64,000 nucleotides of DNA, taken from positions 2,101,501-2,165,500 of the forward strand of contig NC_081218.1 in the NCBI RefSeq assembly GCF_902713425.1, given 5' to 3'. Source of the stretch: Acipenser ruthenus (Eukaryota; Chordata; Actinopteri; Acipenseriformes; Acipenseridae). Of the stretch, positions 1 to 28,700 are shown in pieces; position 1 is the stretch's first letter; every line of letters starts with the position of its first letter. Position numbers and translations under genes: made by a program. Below the pieces are notes generated by a model that saw only the letters and a list, made by a program, of their open reading frames with translations, was not told the DNA's origin and did not search any database.

Positions 1-344
1 CAAAATATAAGAATTTTACATTTGTATTAAAAAAACTATATATAAATAAAGAATGCTTCAGATGTAAAATATGTTTTTTGGTGTAAAGAAAATGCTGTTT
101 TATTATTGTTTGAAAATGGCTTGCTGTTAAAATGCATTAGATTTGTGATTTTTTTGTCATCGTTTCTTTGTAAAATGTTAAATGTTTTCAGCACTTGGTT
201 AATATGAGCTATTAACACAGGACAAAATCCTAGTATTTCAGAATTAAAAAATAACTGATACTTATTTACTATTGTTTATAATCTTTGTGCTAACATTTAC
301 TTTGTACTTATATTGTTTATAAGTAACCAGTAAATGTAAAATTG

Positions 345-376
<32 letters not shown>

Positions 377-1481
377 GTGATAGATATTAGATGCATATTT
401 AAAGTCTTGCTAGAAATAATTTGTTGTTTCCAAACTTTTGAACACTACGAGATAGAGAGGACAATTTTTAGTCATGTTTGGGGGTTTGTTAATCAATTAC
501 ACAATGATTAGGTGATGAGTGAAATTGTAGTATAGTTAATAATGCTAGAAAGGCCTTGAAAAGGCTGCTTACATAACTGTTTTGTTATTTTGATCCACTG
601 CGTTCAAAGGGAAGACAATTAGCCACCTGTGATCTCGGAACAAAGCAAGCCCTTCCACTTGCTGAGGAAGAGATTCCCATTTGAAATGCAGTACTCTACC
701 AGATTTACCATGTACTAGTCAAGCATGGCCTGGCAGACTTATAGATATCCAGAAAATCGATCAGCTTTCAATTCCATAACCAGCTTCCTTTTGAAATTAT
801 TTCAGTTAGGTGGCAGGAGAGAGAATATTCTCTGCTGTACGCCTACTGAAATAGAATTCAGCCCTGTTAATTCAAGTGGATTTAATTTATTCCATGTTAC
901 TTTGTAACAAATTATGTTGATCGCATGTATACGGCATGCATTCATATCCTCTTACTCGCCCACCAGGGGATTGAGAGAAGTGTTTATTCATGCATGAATG
1001 CTTTCCTTATACATGGGATGAACACGGGTAATCCAATCAACACGAATTAACGGGCTGAATTCAGAATGAAGGACTTCAGAACTCAGAGGAAGTGCAGAAG
1101 ATATTCAGGTGTTATTTCTGTTCAGCCAGAATTCATTAGGAATTTACAGCCATTACTTCAAAGTGCTACCAAAAATAAAATCTTATTTATTTCCATGAGT
1201 GAAATTCTGCACTAGCGCGGGTGCAGTGCCCAAGCGTGCCCACACGAGGGATACCCTAATCTTTTTCATTACAGAACAGCTTGGTAAGTAACGGCATGTT
1301 CTGACAAATGACAAAAAAAAAAAAAAACCTTGGTGGATTCAGACTTGCTCTAGAAGTCGCAACTAAAAGGAACTAACATAAAAAAAAATTAAAAATGTGG
1401 TGCATTTCTGCACAATTTCCACTAAACTTAGTATCATCCCACCTCTTGGGTGGGCATTGGATTTTTATCACACACTTCTCC
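1..1481. other. AT-rich upstream stretch, no gene seen
   Basis: No exon with family similarity or coherent coding frame was seen on either strand. The stretch holds a TA microsatellite at about 344-376 and otherwise unique-looking, AT-rich sequence. The segment at about 590-1170 is less repetitive than its surroundings, but I cannot assign it a function. Confidence 0.5.
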
Positions 1482-2051
1482 AGGGCTACTCAACCCTGGA
1501 CCTGGAGGACTGCTGCCCCTCCTGGTTTTTGTTCTAACTGTACACTAAATTGATTGGACCAATTAAGCTTCTTATAAGCACTTAATAGTAGTGTGGAGTA
1601 GTGGTTAGGGCTCTGGACTCTTGACCAGAGGGTCATGGGTTCGATCCCAGATGGGGGACACTGCTGCTGTACCCTTGAGCAAGGCACTTTACCTAGATTG
1701 CTAAAAATAATGTGATATCTTGTAACAATTGTAAGTCGCCCTGTATAAATAAATAAATAAATAATTAGCAGTCGCCCTGTATAAGGGCGACTGCTAAGAA
1801 ATAAATAATTGTCTGCTAAGAAATAAATAATTAATTGTTTTCAGCTCTTAACAGTTGCTTATTTCAATTAGCTATACCATTTTTATAAGAAACTTGAACT
1901 CTGCAACTTTAAGAGCTGGAAACAATTAAAAAGGTCTAATTGAGCAAATGTTCATTTCAATGAAGGGTCTAGTTAAGTAATTTAGATCTCAGTTGGAATG
2001 AAAACTAGCAGACACGGGGTCCCCAGGACCGGGTTTGGGAACCACTGGTGT
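1482..2051. mobile_element. hAT-like fold-back MITE carrying a SINE insertion
   Basis: The left end reads 'ctcaaccctggacctgga' and the right end is its imperfect inverse, 'ccaggaccgggtttggga', the terminal inverted repeat of a family seen again at about 23620-23803, 26610-26782 and 56213-56965. The interior is split by a tRNA-derived SINE starting at 1591, so the MITE is older than the SINE. Placement in the hAT group rests on the style of the ends; no 8-bp target duplication was confirmed. Confidence 0.6.
1591..1833 (+). mobile_element. tRNA-derived SINE, copy 1
   Basis: The head contains a tRNA-like A-box region ('gtagtggttagggctc') and a B box ('gggttcgatcccag'), followed by the family body and a tail built around 'gtaagtcgccctg'. 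The tail is duplicated here: 'ctgctaagaaataaataatt'-like units occur more than once, and a short perfect hairpin (agtcgccct / agggcgact) is present. Three other copies in the window share head, body and tail. Confidence 0.85.
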
Positions 2052-2454
2052 ACTTATCCACCCTAACTGGTATACAAGGAAGTGTTTGTCAATGAAATAA
2101 AAAAAAATGTTTATTTTTATATTGAGGCAGGATCCTGGATTTCATTGTTTCCCTCAGCCTGAGCTAACTCGCCAGGGGAATATGGTTTATCCTGAGTCTC
2201 ACGGAAAGGGAAAACAGACTTCTGAAGAGGGGGCCTCTACAAAATCTCAATTACTCCAAACCTTCGCTATTGATCTGACTGTGTGTAGCGACTAGCTGAC
2301 TGGACTTTGAGCATTGAGATGTTTCCTGTATGTCTTTATTTTCAGCTAACGTGTACAGGGTGGGCCAACAGTGGGCCTGCACCACAGTAATTCCCTTCTT
2401 TAAGTATTATAATAATCGTTCTAAAAGGATCATTTGGAATGGCTGCAGTGTGAC

Positions 2455-2576
2455 AGCGGTTCAGTGCATGATCGTTGGTAATAATTGGTTCAATTAAGTA
2501 ATTTAGGGCAAAGTTGGAACAAAAGCCAGGAGGGACACCGGCCCTCCAGGACTGGAATTGCCCACCCCTGCTCTAG
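2455..2576. mobile_element. partial hAT-like MITE (right half)
   Basis: The segment runs from 'ggttcaattaagtaattt' to 'ggccctccaggactggaatt' and matches the right half of the element at 1482-2051 in order and spacing. The left half was not found. Confidence 0.45.
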
Positions 2577-2879
2577 CTCAACTCAGCACACCATAGTATG
2601 AATACCTATGCCACTGGCAAGCTTGTGTCTGAATGAAGTGAATCTGTCATGAATCTGTTCAAGTTTGCTGTTATACAATCTTACTGGAAACTTGCCATTT
2701 GCATCCAATTGTAATAGCACTGACTTTACACACTATGTTAGTGCAATGGAAACTGTCTGTAGAAACCCGAGAAAAGCCATTTCCAAACTACAACATTACC
2801 AGCAGGGATGACATAGTTTAACGTTTAAACATTTCAACGTTTTCCTAAGTGCTAAATGTTTAACCTTTAAAAAAAAAAA

Positions 2880-3020
2880 AAAAAAAAACAACCTTTTGTA
2901 AAAGTTCCTCAGAGTAAAATCACAGCAAAATGTAATTAAACACAAAGTGAAAGTATGGTAAAGCATAGTAGACAAGCATTGTAAAGCACAGCGGTATGGT
3001 ACAGCATATTATAAAAAATG
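2880..3020. repeat. copy of the 'gtaaagca' element
   Basis: Successive 'aaagcat'/'aaagcac' motifs ('gtaaagcatagtagacaag', 'gtaaagcacagcggtatgg') match single units of the 40-bp array at 32045-32620. This copy has no tandem expansion. Confidence 0.6.
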
Positions 3021-3689
3021 GCATGATAAACTCATTCTTTGTTGTTATAATGTTGCGTAAATACACACGTTTAAATGAATACCGTACTAGAGTAACGGTA
3101 TACCTGGACAGTACTTCTACTGTAGTTTTCTTAAAAGCATTCAAGTAATTTATACTTTTATGTTGAGGGTCAGTGTCAGTTTTTACAGTCGATGTTGCAG
3201 CTGTCGGTTTTTTCCTGGGTTGTTTTGTCTTCATGAAATATTTAGTAGTGTAGGCCTTCACACACCAGCAATGTGCTTGGTGGCCTGCTCCCTGTCACTC
3301 CTCGCTTGCTACGACCGGTTCAGTTGTCATGGTAACTAGGTAAGAGCCACATAGCTGTCAGGACTAGGCCCATTAGAGCCATTCCACAGTCTGGTGGCAA
3401 CAAATTTAGATATTTCCTAAAACGAATATGCTGCACGGAGCTCTGGGGTATTTTGCTATCTGATTTACGCGTGAAATAATCTTGAAATATTGGGAGCCAG
3501 TGAATAAGTGATGGGTTCTAATACCTTGTAGTACACTTTACTGTCAACGTGGCCCAACGAATCACGGATCTGTAAGGGTTACCATTGGACCAATAATAAC
3601 ATGTTTAAAAAATGGCAATGCTAAATTATTTGAGAAGCGGACAATTGTTATAAATACTAAATCAATTCAGTTGATGTTATTGACAATGT

Positions 3690-3870
3690 AAAATTTTCCC
3701 AAAGTAAAAGCAGAGCAAAGCGTAATACAGCACTGTCAAAGCATGGCACAGTAAAGCATAGGCAAGCATTGTAAAGCCCAGAGAGGTATGGTAAAGTATA
3801 TTTAAGTATAAACAAGTTAAACTATAGTAAATGCATATAATACAGTATAACCATAGGTAAAGTGCAACAA
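3690..3870. repeat. second dispersed copy of the 'gtaaagca' element
   Basis: The order of motifs ('agcaaagcgtaata', 'aaagcatggcacagtaaagc', 'gtaaagcccagagaggtat', 'cataggtaaagtgcaa') follows the unexpanded flanks of the array at 32030-32820. It indicates a dispersed element family in which only one copy here has expanded. Confidence 0.65.
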
Positions 3871-4173
3871 TACAGTAGTAAACTTCAGGTTTAAATGTCT
3901 ATGGATTGACAGCCTTAGTCATGTCATATACAGGACCATGCTGTCTCAATACAGTGGTAAGCACAAAGTGCTAAAGAAGTTAATGTACTTCAATTGCTGC
4001 CTCTTATAGTGCATACACATGTGTGTGAGAGATAGAGAGAGCTGGAATGCACAGTGTTATGCTGTGAGAGGTACAGAGAGGGGAGGAGAGGAGAGGAGAG
4101 GGGGAGGCCCTTGGCTTGAATGAGGCTCATATTATCCAGCAAAGCACATGTTTAGAGCTAACCAAACGTTGCC

Positions 4174-4176
<3 letters not shown>

Positions 4177-4214
<38 letters not shown>
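4177..4214 (+). repeat. GA microsatellite upstream of hhipl1
   Basis: About 16 GA dinucleotides directly follow an ATG at 4177. That ATG opens a 72-codon frame running to 4395, which overlaps the hhipl1 start at 4295 in a different frame. Confidence 0.9.
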
Positions 4215-4221
<7 letters not shown>

Positions 4222-4294
4222 AGACTCTCAAACACACTGTGGAACTGTGCGCAGGAAAGCCAGTTTAGCCCTGAGAATCCTGCTGAACTTTGCC

Positions 4295-20534
<16,240 letters not shown>

Positions 20535-20715
20535 CGGCATTTCAGGCAGGACTGGTTGAACAACTTCTTTCTTTTTTAGAAGACTTACTTCTCTTTAGAA
20601 ATCAATTTTCCTACTTCTCGTTCACATTAGAAGGACTCTGGCATATTTGGTATGCACTCTTTCTGTAACTTCAAGGACGCACTTGAAACGTTTTAATGTC
20701 CTTCTCCCAATCAGG

Positions 20716-20998
20716 GTTGGGGTTGATTTTTCAATTCTTTTTTTTCAAAAAATCCAATTCCAATTATTTCTAAGGTATTGAAATTTATATTTTAGAGACA
20801 TAATAATTGGTGTCATTGTTCAGCTGCTTTCATTTGAAGCCAATTCAGTTCACTAACAAACAGTGACTCAATTAAAGTAATTTGTTGCCACCGTGAGAAG
20901 CTCATTTTAACTGAAAACTGCGAATTGCAATTCTGATCAATAAAGTGTTGGAATTGATTAAAATGGAATTGGAATTGAGAAGCAGGAGCTGACCCCAA
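20716..20998 (+). repeat. 'aattccaattcc' dispersed repeat in the hhipl1 3' flank
   Basis: It shares body and order with copies at 5447-5612 (reverse) and 62600-62865. It contains AATAAA at 20939-20944 followed by GTGTTGG, so it could provide a polyadenylation site for hhipl1; that use is inference. Confidence 0.7.
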
Positions 20999-21625
20999 AC
21001 CTTCTCCCAATATGGAAACCAGAACAGAGGAAGTCAAACAGGTTTGTTCCGTGCACCCGTGTTCTGTCAGTAATCTCAAAACATTTTTCACACTTGCTTT
21101 CACACGTTCCTTTCATTTTTTTTCGGTAAAACTGCACTGCCACCTTTTGTTTTATTAAGTCAGAGAAGAATACACTACCTCGAATAGGCTACAGTATCAC
21201 AGTCAAACACCACCCTCCACTCCACAGTTGAACGATTCTGTAACTCAGAGAGAAACGTGTCTTATCAGAGCCAGCCCTGCAATCCTTCCTCTCTCCAGAG
21301 TTCCTGTTGGATAATAGGGTTATGCAGGGTATATAAACCAATAACTGGTTATAGAGGTATATTAATACCGTCGCAATAGTTCAGAAATGTTACTATTAAA
21401 GTCCCTCCTAGTTTTTTTTTTTTAACTTTTAGTTTTTTCAAGACAAAATGTGAGCCAAGAACAAACAGCCACCCCATATTTTGAAGAATCTTTAACAAGG
21501 ACCAGAGAGAATATGAATAAATGATTATTAAAATGAATAATAATAAAAATATAAAGAAAATGCTGGACATTGTGAGATGATTTTGAACTATTATATACAC
21601 ACACTTTATGTACTTTGGGCACAAA

Positions 21626-21656
<31 letters not shown>

Positions 21657-21892
21657 AAAATAATCTTGTGTGTGTTTTATTTGTGTATTTCCACTGTGTT
21701 TTCTCCTTTTTCTTATTTGTCTCGGTATTTCCACTTTAATTAAAATTGCAGACAGAACTGAGAATAGAGAAGTTGTATGCTGGATATAACCAATACAACC
21801 GCTGGGGTTAAAAAAAATAAATAAAAAGTTACACCATAACCCAAGGTCACCGATGAAGGACACGCATTTAGTAAACTTTAACCACTATTTAC
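20999..21892. other. intergenic stretch, no gene seen
   Basis: AT-rich sequence with an AAAT microsatellite at about 21622-21660. No coding exon was recognised on either strand. Confidence 0.5.
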
Positions 21893-22340
21893 TGCCCAGT
21901 CCCTGACCACATTCCGGCGCCTCCTTAAGACTCACCTCTTCAAAGAGCACCTGTAGAACTCCTCTGTTTGTATCCTGGGACACTATCACCCTTCATGTAA
22001 ATGTGCTTTATTTTGCTCTTATCAGCCCCTATTTTACTGCATTTAATCCTGTACTTCAGAATACTGTAATCGGCCAAGTTTTTAACCTGTAGTACTTTGT
22101 ATTTAATCACATCCTGATGTAACTATCACTATTTAATCATATCCTGATGTAACTATCACTATTACCTGCTGTATTATTGAATTGTGGTTTGTCAAACTTG
22201 TACTTTACTTGAACAAAAGTTATTGTATTTCTTGCTCTTATTGTATTACTTGTATTGTAACGCTTGAAATGTTTTTGCTTACGATTGTAAGTCGCCCTGG
22301 ATAAGGGCGTCTGCTAAGAAATAAATAATAATAATAATAA
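21893..22340 (+). mobile_element. L2-like LINE 3' end, plus strand
   Basis: It opens with the C-terminal coding tail (SLTTFRRLLKTHLFKEHL, then stop), followed by about 380 bp of 3' untranslated sequence and the terminus 'gtaagtcgccctggataagg', 'gcgtctgctaagaaataa' and an ATA tract. A 40-bp 'catcctgatgtaactatc' unit is duplicated near 22110-22160. This is the clearest copy for reading the family. Confidence 0.9.
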
Positions 22341-23619
22341 TTTAATAAAAAGTTCGAGGAGTTGCCCTGCCAAAGCTGTGAAAAACAACATATACTCATT
22401 ATAAAATACATCCATACATAGAAAACTTAACGTGCTACAATTATACAAGCAGTGACTGAAGTGAATATAATAATAACAACGAAAATTAAAAAATAAATAC
22501 AAAACATTGGATAAATTAAACCTTTATTTACCTAAATGATACAATAATAAAAAAAACATTTATTAAAACAAAAATATTTTGCTATTACATATATGTTAAC
22601 AGACACCAGAGATCAATTGTGACACTTGAAGTCCAGTGAGGTGTGTAGTTCATATAGTATATTTTTTATTTTATTTAGAACCGCTACCATTATTAGAATA
22701 ATCATTCTTCATAGACATACGGGTTCAGTTCGAATCCCTGGTTTTTATAACCTTAAAACAAACCTTCCTGAATTTTGCTGCAAAAGGTAAAACTGGAAGT
22801 CAAGTAGACAATGTTTTGGCTTGATGTCTTCGTGACAAATCCTTCTGGGGGTACTACAAGTCTAAGTTCTTAAACCTGCCTTTAAACTCATATTTACACC
22901 CAATTTATATAATTAAAAAAAGACATCACATCATCAATTTAAAATATTAGCATAAACATTTGAATACTTGGACTTTGCATATAGTTTGACCTTTAACTCC
23001 TGCTATTCGCTTGTCTAAATACCAGTCTATAAAATCTGATGTAGCCTTGCTGAGCCACCAGAGGGGGCTCCAGGATATTTTTTCAGCATGCCATTAAAGT
23101 TTTACAGGCAATGCTGTCGTACAGTTTACAATTGTGTGCGATTCCTTTTTTAAATAGTATCCACACTAAAATAGTTCATACAAAATGTCACCGCATGTTA
23201 CAGTATAAAAACGGGAGATTGCACATTTCCCATTTGGCACCAAACCTTGTCTTGGCACTGCAGAGTAAACTAGTAAGGTAGGAGTCTAGCAATTGCTTTG
23301 ACTGCAAGGTGGCGGCTTATAAAACAAAGCTATTAGCAGCTGAGCTCTCACGAGTTCGTGATACTGCAATAAAAACGATTACAAAAAGAAGTTCCGTCAC
23401 TCTTCTTGTGGTCATAAAAACAAGCAAACTCGTGTTACAATCCTTATGGACAACTCACAAGGCACCTCTGGTGAACGTCAGTTATATTTCGACAGAGCAA
23501 TCCTAGGCAAACTAAAAACACTACATTATGCATTTATTTGAAATCTAAAGCTGGGTGCATACCAACGCAATCTGGAAAGTCAAACTTGTCATTGATTGAG
23601 CAGATAATCTGTACAACAG
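22341..23619. other. intergenic stretch between hhipl1 and kcnk6
   Basis: No exon was recognised. On the minus strand an AATAAA lies at 23533-23538, about 570 nt after the kcnk6 stop, and could end the kcnk6 transcript, but nothing else supports it. Confidence 0.4.
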
Positions 23620-23803
23620 CAGTCTCCAACCCTGTTTCTGGAGAGCTACTGGGGCTTCTGGTTTTCACTTCTGCCGAGCTCTCAGTTACTTGATTGAACC
23701 AATTATTGGCTTAATCAGTCCAGGTGTTCCAGATCATTAGCCACTGACACCTATAAAACCTGCAGGACTGAGGCTCTCCAGGACCAGGGTTAGTAGAGAC
23801 CTC
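23620..23803. mobile_element. hAT-like fold-back MITE ('ccctgg..ctggagagc')
   Basis: The left end 'cagtctccaaccctgtttct' and right end 'ctctccaggaccagggttag' are imperfect inverses. The interior 'ctcagttacttgattgaacc' matches the other copies. It lies in the probable kcnk6 3' untranslated or downstream region. Confidence 0.7.
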
Positions 23804-24104
23804 TGTTGTATAAGGTTATCTGCACAATCAACCCAAAAATATGTGCAAAGTGGACAGTGAGGTTACCAACATTAAAAAAAAAAACAGTTGTATTAACATA
23901 CGTATCTTCATTTAAAAATCTAAATCTGGCCTTCGGTGGCTGTAGGCTCAGACTGACAGACTCCTATCTCTCCATCCTTAGAAGAGCAGACCAGAGTGGA
24001 ACAGACACTGCTGTGTGGAATATCTCGGTGATTTGAAGTCAGCTGCCTGTGTGCGAGTACTGAGCTGTTGACGCAGTGCTGTCCCTCCCTGTCTGGGCTT
24101 GCTG

Positions 24105-24319
24105 TTATCGGTTGATGGAGTTGTAAGAGGGCTGGACGCCTGCTGTCAGCTGCTTTTGAGGCTGGTCTGGCTCGATGATCGGCTCCTGGTCCTCCTCCTC
24201 CTCCTCCTCCTCCTCGCACTTGGGCAGCTGGAAGAGGCTGGTGAGCCCGTGAAGATCACACACTTTGTGGAAGGAGCGCAGGACCAGAAGCATTGCCATC
24301 AGCCCCACAAACAGATACA
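24105..24319 (-). CDS. kcnk6: kcnk6 coding exon 3 and stop
   Basis: Acceptor 'ctctcctcctag'. It begins [20 protein letters not shown] and ends [11 protein letters not shown] at 24107-24105. The Glu run is encoded by a GAG-rich tract (CTC units on the plus strand, about 24190-24215), a likely site of length variation. Confidence 0.92.
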
Positions 24320-24952
24320 CTAGGAGGAGAGAGGAACAGCGCTCCGATTAGCAAAGGACAACGGGTGACTTGGAAGTAAACAAAGCTGCTGTGTAAGTTG
24401 CAAACCAAAACCAATAACTGTACTGTGCTGGAAATATCTGGGGGGAAAAAAATAGTATACAGCCTTGATATATTTTTATGCTATTGCACGTGCACAACAA
24501 AGCAGGCTTTGAACATAAAATGCCCCAAGATCTGCTCTATAAAGAGTAAAGAAGGCTGATAAAATGCCTCTAGAATGCTTGAATGAGGTATACATACTGT
24601 ATATATTATGTCAGGATAGAATTCCAGTAGGTATATACACACACAGTATATAAATAACAATCTATCTTCAGAAAATGGGTAAAAAGCATCTCGTTCTAAT
24701 ACCAAACTAGGGTTGCCTGCTGTCAGATCCATGCGCAATCTACAATCCAAGTAAGCCTACTAATTAAACATCGGCTGCAAATTCCTAGATACAATTTGCT
24801 GGCGCTTTTCACTTTTGTTGTTGCTTTGCATCACTTCCTTTAGGTTGCTTCAGTCGTTTTTGTTTTTTTTGAGGAACTCGTTGCTCAGCTTCAGCTGCAT
24901 CTCTGGAGCCAATGCACCTCCTGAGACACAATCAGCTGCCAGTGCAGTGTAA

Positions 24953-25001
<49 letters not shown>

Positions 25002-25695
25002 GCGGTGTGCAGATGCATTAGCACACCAACATTAATCAAGGATATCCTTTATACACCGGCCTGCATGAATACCTCTGGGTGCGAGAATCTCAATTTATCG
25101 GTCAGTAATCCATAATACAGAACAATAGGCATGCTTTAAACACAATATGTTCCTTTTCTCTTACTATTTTCAACTAGTGTGTGGCCTATTAAAGTCATCA
25201 ATTAAATTAGGCAATCACTAATTTGCCTGTTTTGACGAGATTTTCATTTCCAGTGGTTTGATTTCATCTGCACAACAAACCAAAACTACAGAAGCAAGGG
25301 GGTGTTCTAATACATGTGCGCACTGCTGTACGTGTACATAGCAAAGGAGCTGGAATCATCTTCCCAACTGGAGGACACGAATCTGCTTCTCCTCAACACA
25401 TAGTAACTTGACCTAATTACTTCTAAAAGGAAGGCTGTAATTCCAATCATAACCAGCTGTTCCGGGACCAGAATACAAAACAATTGGGAACGGGTCGCAT
25501 TTAAAACGTGTCTATGCTTTTATCTTTAGTGGTGCACTTCGGTGGTCAATATGTGAAATTGTCCTCACCCCTTCAATGCCATGCTTTCAGCCAGCAGACA
25601 CTGATGGGGTGAAATGACCCAGGAGGTGAAGAAGTGCCAGACTTCCTGTGAGTAAGCCATGGAAACTGAGAAATTTCTTTAACCTAGCAGACGTG

Positions 25696-25753
<58 letters not shown>

Positions 25754-28700
25754 TTGCTATCTCTTGCAAGACCTATTGATTTATTAAGTTAGCCAGACCT
25801 GGGGTCAATTACAATTGTAATTAATTAATTCCAAGCGTAATCATTCTCAGTTCCATGTTGTGTTTTACATTGAGAGCGATCGTTGTTCTCGTATCACTGT
25901 TACGTTATTTTGTTTGATAAAAAAAAAGTTGCACGGCATGTTTCTGTACTTGTAGCTGTGATTATTGCTTTGGATAAATAGAGTTAATGTGTGTAGTTTG
26001 TGTTATTTTTTTGTATAATTGGAACTGTAATTGAACAAAATAGCATTGCAATTGTAATTCCAGCAAACAAGTCCACTGCACTCGTGATTATAATTATAAC
26101 GGTCTGCAGGTAGCTACCACCACTCGGAATAATGCAGCGCTGTGCCGCGTACGTACCCAAGACAGCGATCTTGTAGAGCGAGCGCAGCGTCTGTCCAGGC
26201 TGTGCCCCCGGCACGTAATCTCCCAGGCCGATGGTGCAGAGCGAGATGAAGCAGAAGTAGAAGGAGTCCAAGAAGGTCCACGTCTGCTCAATGGCGCTGA
26301 AGATGGCCGCCGGCACCATGAAGAAACAGACCACGACCACCACGAGCAGCAGCACGAAGTGGACCTTGCTGGCCGTCCTGATGGACCAGCCCGCCCTCAG
26401 CTGGCACACCCTCATGGGCCAGTAGGTGAAGAGGTGCATGAGCCGCTGCAGACTGGCCGTCAGCACCAGCATGGTGAAGGGCACCCCCAGCACAGCGAAG
26501 AATATGGAGAAGGCCTTCCCACTGTCCGACAGGGGAGCGGTCTGACCATAACCTGGGAGAGGGGAGAAGATATGAGGAATTGTCAACCAATGGCTTTGGG
26601 GTAGCCATCTTTGGTACTGGAGAGCCACAGGGTCTTCTGGTTTTCGTTCCACCCGAGTTCTCAATGATTTTGTTAATTTGGTCAATGCTAACATTCTTTA
26701 AAGGTCTTAAGCCATGGATGTTTTAAAGATTCCCAGTAAACCTGCAGGACTGTGACTCTCCAGGACCAGGGTTGGCCACACCTTTTATTGACCCAGGAAC
26801 AATACATCGCATTTTTTAAAAAAAATAGGAGTGCCCAATTATTTTACCCCTGATTTTCTCCTCCATTTAGAAATGTCCCATTCCCACCCCCCCACCCATC
26901 ACCACAGAAATTACCCACACAGCTCAGGGGAACTGAAAGCTCCTCCAATCCCACGACCAAGCCAGCTTCCTCTTTTACACCCAGGAACTCAAGAGCAAAA
27001 GCCAGCCCTGCTGGTGTCTGCTCTGAGCTCACTGGTCGCCTGGCCAGCTGGGTTCACTGTAGCGTGATGAAGAGGAACAGTCCCTGCCAGTTTTGCCTCC
27101 CTTACCCGCAGGTTATAACAAGTTAGAGAGGATCATACTATATAAAAACGCAGGCCATGGTATAATAACGTATGTACTGCACAGCCATCACAGAGTCGCA
27201 CGTTACCCGCACACTCGTAGGTTTGAAGATTTAAACACTGAAGTGATCCTCTTGTAATTCTGTTGCTGAAGTGATCTGAGTTTGTGTGGAGGTTCATGGT
27301 TCACCAGTAGGATTTCAGTATCACTTCCTTTAGTTTGTCATAGTGGTTCTCTACAGCATGTACACAAAGGGCACTCTGTGTTCAGTCCTTGCCGGGGGCT
27401 TACAGCCTTGCTGGGGATTGTGTGTGTCACAGGAGAACGCATTCGATTAAAACGCTAATCCCTGTGGTCATGAATCTGAAATCCACAAACAACTACCTGT
27501 TTTCTTTTCTATTTGAATTTATTTATTTTGTTACATGGTGATTAGTTTGTGTTGGCAGCCAGAAACGAAGCAATTGAAGAACTGAATTTAGTAAGTTTGG
27601 TATTGTACTCTGATACTTTCAAAATCCCCCCCCCCCCCCCCAAAAAAAAAATCCCTAGGTCTTTCTTTAGACCTTCCTATTTCTATTTACAGTGACCATA
27701 AAACAAAAAGCCATTGTAATTGATAAACGCCTAAGCTATTCAAATCCGATTTAAACCGCTGAACAGGTTCGAAAGAAATCTATTACTCAAAACTATTTAA
27801 ATCTTAAAAGTAGTCAAATAGTGTGTCAGTCACGGAGGACTGGCCATGTAACTCCCAGACTAACAGTAGTCACTCATGAGACCCCCTACACCCCATTGAC
27901 AGTGTTATGGCATGTGCTTTTTGTGTCTGTTTTTAGAATTGTGTCTTGCTGAACATATGTTTATAGAACCTAATTATTCGAGTCTAACTCTGCTTTCGTC
28001 AAATATTTTGGTCAGATATATTCTACAGGATGTACAATGTGGTTCTTGCCTTATTCATAGTGGCTTCATTTATAATGCGTTTGGCTTCAGTCAGGACTGT
28101 GTGTTGCGGTCAGATAGCTTCCCCCAATGCAACAGCTATGACTAAAAAAGTGTTGCACCACCCTATAGAATGAACTAATTTAGCTTCATAAAGTCGAATG
28201 AAACCTGCTGAATAATGTTACGTTAACATATTGAATTACATACAGCTGCTAATACTGACAGCAATATTGCTATTAGTGTAGAAAAATTGATGGCAATTAT
28301 TGTCAGGAATAGTTGGCAGGTATTGCCAGTGTACAGTATACAAGCCCAGAGGGGCTTTTGACGGTAATAAGAGACAACGTGTTTTTTAAGCCTTGGGTAT
28401 TGCTGGTAATCACTCAATTTGAATGTATTTGAAAAAGGATATAAACTTGAAAACTGGAACTACTGCTATACTGATTCACTCCACACACATTTTCACACTG
28501 TGACTACATGTGAATTAAAGTATATACATTTATTTTTTTTTTTAATAGAAAAAATGTTTAGTTTTTACTAAACCCCTCTGGAAGGAAAGTCTTTAAAAAT
28601 GATACTTCAGCTGAAGGAACACAAAGTCACTTTTTCGGGAACCTTAGCTGAGTTTGCTGTATCAAACCCCAAGTCTCCCCTGGTGTGCCGTGCAGCGGCC

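Noticed and set aside
4247-4294. Longer N-terminus for hhipl1 from 4247
   Set aside because: The codon at 4247 is GTG; the ATG at 4295 leads directly into a good signal peptide.
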